DNA of 30,611 bases from Lachnospiraceae bacterium UBA7093 (lineage in GTDB: Bacteria; Bacillota; Clostridia; Lachnospirales; Lachnospiraceae): positions 1 to 30,611 of the forward strand of contig DKYT01000013.1 of the NCBI GenBank assembly GCA_002492465.1. The letters run 5' to 3'. How positions within the stretch are numbered: position 1 is the first letter of the stretch; each line of letters begins with the position of its first letter. Shown one piece after another: positions 23,484 through 30,611 of the stretch. The notes beneath the pieces are model-generated. The model was not told where the DNA came from. It worked only from the letters and a program-made list of their open reading frames with translations, and did not search any database. The translations under genes were made by a program, and so were the position numbers.

Positions 23484-23753
23484 TCATCTGCGGGAGCGCA
23501 TGGCAAGAACCTTTTCGATTTTTGAGATCTCTTCTGGGGAAGCATGCTTTTTCAGAACGGCGACAATGGCGTCTATTTCCTCGTCTGAGAAGGATACTTT
23601 CTTTTCCTGTCCCCGTTTTGCCACTGCCATCAGGAAGGGGAGCAGCTGTTCCTTTTTCAGATTGCTGCTTTCGAAGACAAGCGCCTGAAGAAACTCAAGT
23701 TTATAGGGGTCTATATTTTTTAAGGATTCGTCCTGCATCCAATCATTCTGCAT
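23484..23753 (-). CDS. Uncharacterised small protein, second gene of an overlapping pair
   Basis: I do not recognise this 89-residue cytosolic protein. It looks all-helical and highly charged, with 'DPYKLEFLQALVFES' in the first third, 'KKEQLLPFLMAVAKRGQEK' in the middle and 'FSDEEIDAIVAVLKKHASP' near the end. The start at 23753 is chosen because GGAGG lies 8-9 nt upstream; an in-frame ATG at 23777 is further from any good RBS. The first 11 bp overlap the 3' end of the upstream gene, so the two are translationally coupled and probably act together. Candidate mother-cell promoter elements upstream of the pair hint at sporulation, but this is weak. Confidence 0.75.
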   Translation of the reverse strand: MQNDWMQDESLKNIDPYKLEFLQALVFESSNLKKEQLLPFLMAVAKRGQEKKVSFSDEEIDAIVAVLKKHASPEEISKIEKVLAMRSRR

Positions 23754-24288
23754 TTTGATTACCTCCAAACATTTCATACATTTGTTTTTGTTCCGGTGTG
23801 AGCATATTCATAAGCATGTTCATGATGTCAAATCCGCCGCCGGAAGAATCGCTGCCGTTATCGGCGGAAGAATCGCTGCCGGAGGCTTGGCTGTTTCCGA
23901 AAATATTGCTGAAATCCGCCATGTCCGGCATGAAATCTTTCATCATGTCCATAGTTTTGGACATTTCCCGATACATTTCCATACTCTGGAAGATCCCCCG
24001 TATTTGTTCCAGCTGTTTTTTTTCTGTTTCCGTGCAGTAGGGGAGCAATTCTGAGCATAGCTTAAAAAGATCGGGAGATGCCTGGGATTCTCCACAGCCG
24101 CAGAGCGGGTAAGGGTGGTTTTTAAAGTAGGTTATGGTGTAATTTAATTCAAGGAACTTGATGTAAACGGCAAGGGACTTTTGCATTTGACGTTCCATAT
24201 AGGGCAGCATAACCTTTAACATTTGTATATGATTGGTGCAAAAGAGAGTATCAAATGCCATTACTTTACTTTGCTCATTTGAATCCAT
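23743..24288 (-). CDS. Uncharacterised Met/Ser/Gly-rich protein, first gene of the overlapping pair
   Basis: I do not recognise this 181-residue protein. The N-terminal part (about 1-95) is helical, with several Cys residues ('PYPLCGCGES', 'ELLPYC'). A methionine-rich stretch (about 105-130, with 'MSKTMDMMKDFMPDM') leads to a low-complexity Ser/Asp/Gly linker. In that linker a 16-bp DNA repeat near 23840-23880 encodes a duplicated GSDSS. The protein ends in 'MLMNMLTPEQKQMYEMFGG', a small helical motif. There is no signal peptide. AAGGAG precedes the ATG at 24288. It overlaps the downstream gene by 11 bp. Upstream elements resemble a sigma-E promoter. Confidence 0.75.
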   Translation of the reverse strand: MDSNEQSKVMAFDTLFCTNHIQMLKVMLPYMERQMQKSLAVYIKFLELNYTITYFKNHPYPLCGCGESQASPDLFKLCSELLPYCTETEKKQLEQIRGIFQSMEMYREMSKTMDMMKDFMPDMADFSNIFGNSQASGSDSSADNGSDSSGGGFDIMNMLMNMLTPEQKQMYEMFGGNQNAE

Positions 24289-24313
24289 ATCTGCTCCTTC
24301 CCACCTGTTTCCA

Positions 24314-24343
24314 TATTTTATGTTTTCAAATCAGAGGGTATGC
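24314..24343 (-). promoter_or_regulatory. Candidate sigma-E-like sporulation promoter of the uncharacterised pair
   Basis: On the minus strand GCATACCC (24343-24336) and CATAAAATA (24322-24314) are 13 nt apart, resembling the -35 and -10 of mother-cell sigma-E promoters (ATA-type -35, CATACAAT-type -10). The -10 is about 25 nt before the start codon. Degenerate short motifs occur by chance, so confidence is low. Confidence 0.3.
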
Positions 24344-24344
24344 A

Positions 24345-24376
24345 GAAAAGTAGGCTCTTTTCAGAGCCTACTTTTC
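24345..24376. terminator. Bidirectional-type terminator after the Cys-rich gene
   Basis: A perfect 13-bp inverted repeat, GAAAAGTAGGCTC (24345-24357) with GAGCCTACTTTTC (24364-24376), has a 6-nt loop. The A-rich and T-rich ends make it a terminator on either strand; here it ends the minus-strand Cys-rich gene. Confidence 0.85.
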
Positions 24377-24406
24377 AGACATGATGAAAAGAATTGTTTG
24401 CGATGA

Positions 24407-24649
24407 TTAGCATCCGCAGCCGCATCCATTGCCGCCGAAGAAACTGCCATTACCGCAGCAGCTCAGGAGCAGGATGATCCAGAGGATGTCGCATCCGCAG
24501 TTGTTGTCGCTGCAGCCGCATCCATTGCCGCCGAAGAAACTGCCGTTGCCGCAGCAGCAAAGGAGCAGGATGATCCAGATAATGGAATTACATCCACATC
24601 CGTTATTTGCGCTTCCACATCCGCAGTTAGTAGCTGTTAAATCACTCAT
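24407..24649 (-). CDS. Cys/Gly-rich tandem-repeat small protein ('chorion class high-cysteine' type)
   Basis: This 80-residue protein contains 16 cysteines and many glycines. After a short N terminus it consists of two 32-residue repeats, each with a GCGC or NCGC cluster, a hydrophobic 'WIILLL' core, CCG, 'NGSFFGGNGCGC'. The pattern matches small proteins of Clostridia annotated as 'chorion class high-cysteine HCB' proteins, whose function is not established. The WIILLL segment is too short for a classic membrane helix but could aggregate or insert. Disulphide cross-linking or metal binding is plausible, for example in a spore coat. GGAGG precedes the ATG at 24649, and a CATATGATA element upstream resembles a mother-cell promoter. 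Confidence 0.85.
   Translation of the reverse strand: MSDLTATNCGCGSANNGCGCNSIIWIILLLCCCGNGSFFGGNGCGCSDNNCGCDILWIILLLSCCGNGSFFGGNGCGCGC
24416..24607. repeat. Two 96-bp direct repeats within the Cys-rich gene
   Basis: The segments 24416-24511 and 24512-24607 are near-identical at their starts (GCAGCCGCATCCATTGCCGC and beyond) and remain alignable throughout. The period of 96 bp equals 32 codons, so copy number can change without a frameshift. Differences are mostly at synonymous or conservative positions. Confidence 0.85.
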
Positions 24650-24684
24650 ATATTGCCTCCAAGTAAAGTTTTTATTTTATGGTT

Positions 24685-24693
24685 TATCATATG
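24685..24693 (-). promoter_or_regulatory. Candidate sigma-K/E-like -10 element upstream of the Cys-rich gene
   Basis: CATATGATA on the minus strand fits the CATANNNTA form of late mother-cell -10 elements and lies about 36 nt before the start codon. An AC dinucleotide about 17 nt upstream fits the loose sigma-K -35. The evidence is only motif-level. Confidence 0.3.
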
Positions 24694-24762
24694 AGATACG
24701 GCTTGTATGTGTTTCTGTATTTAAAAAAGTTTTTATTTTTCAGCAACATCTGGATAAAATGC

Positions 24763-24790
24763 TTGAATTAATTTCAATATATAGTAAAAT
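24763..24790 (+). promoter_or_regulatory. Candidate promoter of the sortase-adhesin operon
   Basis: TTGAAT (24763-24768) and TAAAAT (24785-24790) are 16 nt apart in an AT-rich stretch, about 33 nt before the sortase start at 24823. Confidence 0.5.
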
Positions 24791-24822
24791 AAAGTATATA
24801 TGCGATAAAGGAGAAATGTGCC

Positions 24823-25992
24823 ATGGCGGCAGATAGTCTGATGGTTGGGGGGAGACGTTTCCGCACCCAGGCGGATTATGCGGCGGCGTTACGTGACCAG
24901 AAGAAAATCGATACCATTCGTTCACAGACAAATTTAAACGATCCGAAGCAGCTCTATGAATTGTTTAAAGAATTACAGAGCGGAACCTATCGATTTGAAA
25001 CTTCTGTGGGAACAGACTTCGATGATGCTATATATGAGAAGATCGAACTCCTGAAGAAACAGGGGATCACAGCAGAAAATGCCGGGAAACCGGTGAAAAA
25101 GCATAAAGAAATAAAAAAAGCAAAGCGGACCGAAACCTCCAAAAAAGCTTTAGACATGAAAGACTATGACAAAGATATGCAGAAACAGATCGTTCTGGAG
25201 CTTAAGAAGCGGGAAAAAAGGCGAAAGCTGATTGTGATCAGCGCTTCGGTGGTGGCGGTGCTTTGTTTTGCGTATTTTGGCGTGTATTCCTTTTTTGCCG
25301 CCAGAACAGAAATGGATTATGAGCGGCTGGCGGATCTGAAAGGAAGCGACGCCCTTGTTGACACCAAACCGTCCAACGGGTTTTCTTTGAATAAAGTAAC
25401 TGTGCCTGTGCCGGATGTGCTGGATGAATATAAAACATTATATGGAAAAAACAAAAAGCTAATCGGTTGGCTGAAAATTGACGATACAATAATAGATTAC
25501 CCTGTGATGCAGACCTCTAACAATGAGTATTACCTGGATCACAATTTCAATCAGGAGTATGACAAGAACGGCAGTCTTTTTCTGGACTGCGACTGCAGTG
25601 TCTTTCCCCAGTCCACCAACCTGATCATATACGGGCATCATATGAAATCGGGGAAAATGTTCGGACAGCTTCAAAAATATGCCAAAGAATCCTATGGAAA
25701 AGAGCATGGGGTCATACAGTTTGACAGTATTTATGAGAAGGGAACCTATCAGGTTATGTATGTATTTCGTTCTCAGGTATTCAGCGAGGACGATGTGGTT
25801 TTCAAATATTATCAGTTTATTAATGCAAATTCGGAAGAGGAATTTAATTCTTATATGAAAGAAATGGAAGCCATGAGCCTGTACGATACAGGCGTCACGG
25901 CAAGCTACGGAGACAGTCTTCTGACTTTGTCCACCTGCGATCACTCTCAGGAGGATGGAAGATTTGTGGTGGTGGCAAAAAGAATTAAGTAA
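24823..25992 (+). CDS. Class B sortase with a long cytosolic N-terminal region
   Basis: This 389-residue transpeptidase should cleave a sorting signal and attach a surface protein to the cell wall or to another protein. The catalytic domain (about 195-389) has 'LIIYGHHMKSGKMF' with H272, 'LLTLSTCDHS' with nucleophile C372, and R380 in 'GRFVVVAKR'. 'IGWLKIDDTIIDYPVMQ' and 'YYLDHNF' are typical of class B. A single membrane helix spans about 136-158. Before it lie about 135 residues that should be cytosolic, including a conserved-looking segment 'GGRRFRTQADYAAALRDQKK' (9-28) and a Lys-rich stretch. Most class B sortases have only a short N-terminal tail. AAAGGAGA precedes ATG 24823. The gene lies 17 nt upstream of a giant adhesin, its probable substrate. 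Confidence 0.93.
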   Translation: MAADSLMVGGRRFRTQADYAAALRDQKKIDTIRSQTNLNDPKQLYELFKELQSGTYRFETSVGTDFDDAIYEKIELLKKQGITAENAGKPVKKHKEIKKAKRTETSKKALDMKDYDKDMQKQIVLELKKREKRRKLIVISASVVAVLCFAYFGVYSFFAARTEMDYERLADLKGSDALVDTKPSNGFSLNKVTVPVPDVLDEYKTLYGKNKKLIGWLKIDDTIIDYPVMQTSNNEYYLDHNFNQEYDKNGSLFLDCDCSVFPQSTNLIIYGHHMKSGKMFGQLQKYAKESYGKEHGVIQFDSIYEKGTYQVMYVFRSQVFSEDDVVFKYYQFINANSEEEFNSYMKEMEAMSLYDTGVTASYGDSLLTLSTCDHSQEDGRFVVVAKRIK

Positions 25993-26009
25993 CCAAAAGG
26001 AGTGCTACA

Positions 26010-29000
26010 ATGACGAAGGCAGTAAAGAAGAAAAACAGGAAACTGAGAAGACAGATTAGAAAAACCGTAGGCTCGCTGCTTATGGTCTCTGCAATTACAA
26101 TTGCGGCGATACCGGTGCAGGATGTGAGCGCAACGATTACAGAGGCGCCTAAGAGGGTGGCTGTTGTGAATTATAAGGACAGTACTATGAGCGCTTACGA
26201 AACGATTGATGGCAGAGAAGCTGCTGCCGAATGGCAGAGCAAGGTTCCTTATATAAAGACTGATGCTCCAATTTATACAACAGGCGATGGCATGTATCAA
26301 TTTGCCTTTGTTTCCCCGGCAGGGGGAGGTACGGAAATAGCAGTTGTTTTGGGCGCAAATGTATCATCTTTGGATGAAAATGGGAATCTGGCGATTCCAA
26401 ATCAGATGGACGGATATCGAAAGTATATTTCCAATTCTTCCGATTCGGGATTTGTGGCGGTAAGTAAAAATAATAAATATCTTTATTATAAGAGGAGTAC
26501 TCATCGGGTAGAGAACGGGGCGAGAATCTATCAGGTGCCTGGTCTTAATAACCTGATAGTAAATGAGTTCATGGTGGAAATGAGAGTCCAGCCGGACGGC
26601 TCTTTCTTGTATATGAATAAAGAGGGCACCAATGAGGATGGTACGCCGAAAGAAGTGCCTTATCAGACAACGCCGGTCTATGATGAGTCCATTCGACCGT
26701 GTGATTATAGAGAATATGACGAGTGGAAGGGGTTTGAGGATTGGGAGTTGTATTATTGGGATGCTTCGAAGGGACCTAATCCGTCATACAAGCCTACTAC
26801 CTATCAGGATGCCGTTGCGGTGGAGGATGTTGTTGAACCGTTAGAGGCGCCTTTACCGGAGGCAGTGAACCCGGGGATCCAGATGATGCCGGCAACGGAA
26901 CAGCAGGCGGAGCCTCCCCAGGGGTATGGCATTGTGCAGGAAGCGCCTTCTGCAATGGATACGGAACCGGATGAAGGACTTGTAATTATACCCGATTCAG
27001 GGTCAACACCGGAACCCATGTCGATGCCGGAAGCGGCTTCTGTAGCAACGCCGGAACCAACTCCCACAGCGACACCCACGCCTGCACCCACTCCATCTCC
27101 TACGGCAACGCCGGAACCTGCAGTTGAGTCTCAGCAGGATCAGGGGACGATGGGGGATTCCTATTTTCAGCCTTTGTATTCCACAGAGCAGAAGGGTGTG
27201 GAAGAGGGAGATATAACAGGAAAAGCGGAAAGTGGATTAAAGGCGGAAACTTTTGAAAAGACCATGGATGTTGCCATGGGTAAAAATACGATAGATGTTG
27301 TACCGGCTGTACTTGCAGCAGGCAGTGATATTACGGAAGGACCTAATCATCCGGAATATTTCTATCTTGCTTCAACATCGGAGTATTACAGGATTAAAGA
27401 TGCGAAAGTTCAATACATTGGAAGGCAGTACTTAGTTGATCCCGGTAACAGAGGAATATGGTCGATAGGGGGTACTGTGAGCAGCAGTGACCCCAGTAAA
27501 GGCGTATTTGCGGGAAAAGGTCAGATCCATCATCTGACTATCGGAACAGATATGGTGGGAATAGGAGACTATGCTTTTTACGGTTGTACAGGTATCGAAT
27601 CTGTGACGCTGAATAATGGCTTGAATACCATAGGAAACGGTGCATTTGCCAATTGTAGAAATATGACTTCCTTTAATATGAACACAAGATCGGAGATCAA
27701 GGCGTTTGGCAAGGATGCTTTTATGGGTTGTTCGGCGCTGACTACTTTTTCGGTACCCATTAATGTGGAAGCAATTGGAGATTATTGCTTCCAGGGCTGT
27801 ACGGGGCTGACCAAGATAGAATTGATGCCGGAGGGGCTGAATCCAGGCTTAAAAGTAATCGGATACAATGCTTTTGAGGGATGTACTAATTTGATTTCCA
27901 TGGACTTTCCGGAAACCTTCAAACAGGAATATCCTTTAAGCAGTGATTGGAGCACCATAAGCGCCAGTGAAAATAATAAAATACCTATTTCTTACTTTAA
28001 CGGCTGTAGATCCATGCGGAATATTACGATTCGAAACTCTGATCTTGATATAGTGGATGGATTTGTAAAGAGCGGTGTAGAAGGAGACCACGATCAATTT
28101 GAAACGGAGACGGGATGTTCCATAGAGAACTTCCTGAAAATAGCGCCAGAAGAATTTTACTTTGAAGGACCGGATCTGACGGTAGGAACAGTTACAACTG
28201 ATCTATCGCCTATTCACCAGACCGCCAAGGATCACCGTGCTGCGTTCCGGTATTTAGGTGAGGATCGGTTTGAGAAGGTGGTGGAATGTCCTGAAGATCC
28301 TTCCCACGCGTCCACCTTTATTGTAAATACTGAAAACCAGCTGCTCAGTATGCAGCTTGATCCGGATTGCAAAGTGATTGCAATTCCGGAAAAAATCGGA
28401 CAATATGGGGTCAGCACCCTGTCCTCCACCAGCTTCAGCGGAAAATGTTTAATAGAAAAGGTTTATGTACCTGCATCGGTAAACTTGATTGAGACCAATG
28501 CATTTAAAGGTTGTCACAGTCTGCAGGATGTGATTTTCACACAGCCGGAAAATGAAAATCTGGTAATTCAGGATAAAGCCTTTAATACGCAGGATGTAGA
28601 TTACCATCAGACAGGGTGCAATATCCCGCTGCAAAGTATACCGACGCTGACATTTACCGGAACTGTGTCAAACACTTCGGAGCCTTTTAGGTATGCTATG
28701 GATCCTAAAAACAACATTAACGTGGGGGGACAGCAGGCAAACACCTATATTACATATTACAGCGGCTGGCCTACCAACCTGACGGTGAAGTATAATTGGG
28801 AGACAGGCAAAAATGAGCTGTTGGATTATCCCCGCTATACAGAACTGAGTCTTTATAATGAGGATTCTTATCCGTATATGACGGCGGAACGGGTGAAAGC
28901 GGCAAAGGAAGCAGTCAAAGCATACGAAGACTATCTGGGAAATAATAAGTTGGTTCCTACTCAGGATCAGCTTGATATTGTGAATTCAGCATTGAACATT

Positions 29001-30611
29001 AATCTTCCTGAAGGTATAGAGGCAATCGCGGAAGGTATTTTTTCAGGAGTGGATGCCAATAACGAGCCTGTGAGCGGGTCAGGAGGGACACCCGGTCCAG
29101 TGGATCCCGATGCGCCCCCTGTGCCGGGGACATTGACTGCAAATAAGAATATTCAATCCATTACCATGAATACCGTAGAGACAGTGGAGCCTTATACCTT
29201 TGCGGGATGCAGCGGGCTTAGGGGAGTATATATGCCCGGGGGAAATGAAATTGGAGATTACGCCTTTAAAGACTGTGAGGAACTTAACACGGCGGAAATC
29301 GGAAAGAGCATATCGACCCTGGGAATAAGACCTTTTGCAGGCTGTAAGATTCTGGATAGTGTTAATTTTACAGATAACGCTAATTTTACCTGTGATAATG
29401 GTATTATATTTGCAATGGAGAACGGGGCGAAAAAGAACATTGTAGAATGCCTGGAGGCGAGATCAGGAATTATCAACGCATCTGAGCTTGCTGGTGTTCA
29501 AGGGATGTGGGAAGAAGCCTTTAAAGATTGTAATGGCATCAATGAGATAGATTTATCTGAAACCAAAATAACCGACATACCTTATCAGGCGTTTGCGCGC
29601 AGCAGTGTGAATAGGGTGATTCTGCCTGATACCACAACGTCGATTCAAAAAGGCGCTTTTTGGAATACCAACGGGTTATATTCGGTTGATATTCCCAACA
29701 ATCTGATACAGATTGCCGCCAATGCATTTGCAAGTGTAGAGGAGGATGCAAAGGACATCGTAATAGATGACGATGGAAATGCAACTGTTAAAAGGAGAAC
29801 GGATAACGATAAGATTACCTTCCTCTGCAATGACGGTTCGGCTGCCAATATTTATGCCAATATGTCAGAGTACAATTACATTAAGGCAAGCACCTATCGT
29901 CTGGTTCAGTATCTGGTTATTCCGCCCAACGTAAGCGGAGCTACGCCGGTCCAGGTAGGAAATCCGGTGAAGGTTGCAATAGACGACTTAAACGATACGG
30001 AAAACTGGCCGGAAAACAAGTATAAGTATGAGCCGGATCTTGGAAATTCAAGCAGGTTCCCGCAATTCCAGTATGACGGATTTCATTTTGAAAAGTGGGG
30101 CGAATATACGGAGGCAAACGGACAATTGCAGTCCTATGCCCAGTATTCCCAGGGCGTGGTCATTATGTTCTACGCAAAAGATCCTGCAGACCCCAGCGCA
30201 TCCTATGAACTGGTTACGATTGTGACAAAAGACGACAATTTTATTGAGCCTAATTTGAATGATACCAGATTTGAAGATTGGCATTTTGACGGTTACAGAT
30301 TTGTAAACTGGACCTATGCGCCTGACGGTTTAAGCGCCTTTGCAAATTATGCCAATGGAGATTGCACTGTAACCTTTGTGGATGTGAAAAACGCCGGTCA
30401 GAGGATTGTAACGGTGAATAAGAAGGCTGGTGATACATTAAAGAAGGAAGAAATTCCTACCCCGGCTGATATGGCTCACTTTACAGAATGGGAATCAGAT
30501 AACGGCGCTACCATAAGAGACAGAATTTATGAAGATGTAACTTTTTATGCCGGATACAGCGATGTGGTGAATCCTTCACCGGGAAGTTCCACCAGCCCTG
30601 GACCGGGAAGC
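26010..30611 (+). CDS. Giant secreted BspA-type leucine-rich-repeat surface protein (partial, runs off the window)
   Basis: The frame from ATG 26010 is open for all 1534 codons to the window end. A basic N terminus and hydrophobic core form a signal peptide ending near A41 ('IPVQDVSA'). A unique N-terminal domain (about 45-290) and a Pro/Glu-rich stretch with a Thr-Pro linker (about 346-371, 'TPEPTPTATPTPAPTPSP') come next. LRR_5/BspA repeats follow in blocks at about 510-640, around 818-850, and 1048-1240, each with the 'AFxGCxxL' core. A Gly/Pro linker (about 1023-1041) separates the blocks. The last part (about 1343-1520) contains 'FHFEKWGEY', 'YRFVNWTY' and 'VTFYAGY', resembling InlB B-repeat/Flg_new modules, then a Pro/Ser/Gly linker. 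No sorting signal is visible; it should lie beyond the window. AAGGAG (25997-26002) precedes the start. It is likely a cell-wall adhesin handled by the upstream sortase. Confidence 0.9.
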   Translation, partial: MTKAVKKKNRKLRRQIRKTVGSLLMVSAITIAAIPVQDVSATITEAPKRVAVVNYKDSTMSAYETIDGREAAAEWQSKVPYIKTDAPIYTTGDGMYQFAFVSPAGGGTEIAVVLGANVSSLDENGNLAIPNQMDGYRKYISNSSDSGFVAVSKNNKYLYYKRSTHRVENGARIYQVPGLNNLIVNEFMVEMRVQPDGSFLYMNKEGTNEDGTPKEVPYQTTPVYDESIRPCDYREYDEWKGFEDWELYYWDASKGPNPSYKPTTYQDAVAVEDVVEPLEAPLPEAVNPGIQMMPATEQQAEPPQGYGIVQEAPSAMDTEPDEGLVIIPDSGSTPEPMSMPEAASVATPEPTPTATPTPAPTPSPTATPEPAVESQQDQGTMGDSYFQPLYSTEQKGVEEGDITGKAESGLKAETFEKTMDVAMGKNTIDVVPAVLAAGSDITEGPNHPEYFYLASTSEYYRIKDAKVQYIGRQYLVDPGNRGIWSIGGTVSSSDPSKGVFAGKGQIHHLTIGTDMVGIGDYAFYGCTGIESVTLNNGLNTIGNGAFANCRNMTSFNMNTRSEIKAFGKDAFMGCSALTTFSVPINVEAIGDYCFQGCTGLTKIELMPEGLNPGLKVIGYNAFEGCTNLISMDFPETFKQEYPLSSDWSTISASENNKIPISYFNGCRSMRNITIRNSDLDIVDGFVKSGVEGDHDQFETETGCSIENFLKIAPEEFYFEGPDLTVGTVTTDLSPIHQTAKDHRAAFRYLGEDRFEKVVECPEDPSHASTFIVNTENQLLSMQLDPDCKVIAIPEKIGQYGVSTLSSTSFSGKCLIEKVYVPASVNLIETNAFKGCHSLQDVIFTQPENENLVIQDKAFNTQDVDYHQTGCNIPLQSIPTLTFTGTVSNTSEPFRYAMDPKNNINVGGQQANTYITYYSGWPTNLTVKYNWETGKNELLDYPRYTELSLYNEDSYPYMTAERVKAAKEAVKAYEDYLGNNKLVPTQDQLDIVNSALNINLPEGIEAIAEGIFSGVDANNEPVSGSGGTPGPVDPDAPPVPGTLTANKNIQSITMNTVETVEPYTFAGCSGLRGVYMPGGNEIGDYAFKDCEELNTAEIGKSISTLGIRPFAGCKILDSVNFTDNANFTCDNGIIFAMENGAKKNIVECLEARSGIINASELAGVQGMWEEAFKDCNGINEIDLSETKITDIPYQAFARSSVNRVILPDTTTSIQKGAFWNTNGLYSVDIPNNLIQIAANAFASVEEDAKDIVIDDDGNATVKRRTDNDKITFLCNDGSAANIYANMSEYNYIKASTYRLVQYLVIPPNVSGATPVQVGNPVKVAIDDLNDTENWPENKYKYEPDLGNSSRFPQFQYDGFHFEKWGEYTEANGQLQSYAQYSQGVVIMFYAKDPADPSASYELVTIVTKDDNFIEPNLNDTRFEDWHFDGYRFVNWTYAPDGLSAFANYANGDCTVTFVDVKNAGQRIVTVNKKAGDTLKKEEIPTPADMAHFTEWESDNGATIRDRIYEDVTFYAGYSDVVNPSPGSSTSPGPGS

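Noticed and set aside
24416..24607. Direct repeats considered as a CRISPR array or mobile-element ends
   Set aside because: There are only two adjacent copies with no unique spacers, and they are in frame within a coding sequence at a 32-codon period.
24429..24836. Open frame on the + strand through the Cys-rich gene (Pro/Leu-rich product)
   Set aside because: It is the antisense of the repeat gene, has no good RBS and gives a low-complexity protein; the minus-strand gene has a proper RBS and a recognisable family pattern.

Overview
The window looks like a chromosomal segment of a low-to-mid GC Firmicute of the class Clostridia, most likely a gut Lachnospiraceae. The basis is YesM/YesN-type regulation, RbsABC-type sugar transport, a Clostridia-style EF-G-like paralogue, a Cys/Gly-rich tandem-repeat small protein, a class B sortase and a giant BspA-type leucine-rich-repeat adhesin. 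Strong AGGAGG-type ribosome binding sites and TTGACA/TATAAT promoters agree. The taxon is inferred from protein families only; no rRNA or tRNA gene is present.

Left edge (1-1255): a promoter, a 7-codon reading frame, a RelE-like toxin followed by a short antitoxin-like gene (toxin-first order), a VanZ-like membrane protein and a strong terminator.

Accessory catabolic island (1288-14604), all on the + strand. A YesN-type response regulator, a YesM-type kinase without an extracellular sensor domain, and a full-length RbsA-like ABC protein that has lost every catalytic ATPase motif form one tightly packed unit. A sugar-binding lipoprotein, a catalytically intact RbsA-type ATPase and an RbsC-type permease follow. 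Then come beta-phosphoglucomutase, an Old-Yellow-Enzyme/4Fe-4S/FAD ene-reductase-like protein, an MFS transporter and a cytoplasmic GH3 enzyme with the Asp-His acid/base dyad of the NagZ subfamily. Members of that subfamily can act as retaining beta-glycoside phosphorylases giving beta-sugar-1-phosphates, and beta-phosphoglucomutase consumes beta-glucose-1-phosphate. My reading is a glycoside pathway: import, phosphorolysis, sugar to glucose-6-phosphate, reduction of the unsaturated aglycone, and aglycone export. This is the most interesting part of the window.

Core region (14591-23448): a minus-strand aroF-tyrA pair (DAHP synthase, then prephenate dehydrogenase with ACT domain), then on + an EF-G-like GTPase with altered G3 and G4 motifs, an unrecognised multi-pass membrane protein, and leucyl-tRNA synthetase with a palindrome inside its promoter and no T-box.

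Right part (23484-30611): on the minus strand, two overlapping uncharacterised genes and a 20% cysteine tandem-repeat protein, with upstream elements resembling mother-cell sporulation promoters. On the + strand, a class B sortase with a long cytosolic N-terminal region is followed 17 nt later by a secreted LRR adhesin of at least 1534 residues that runs off the window.
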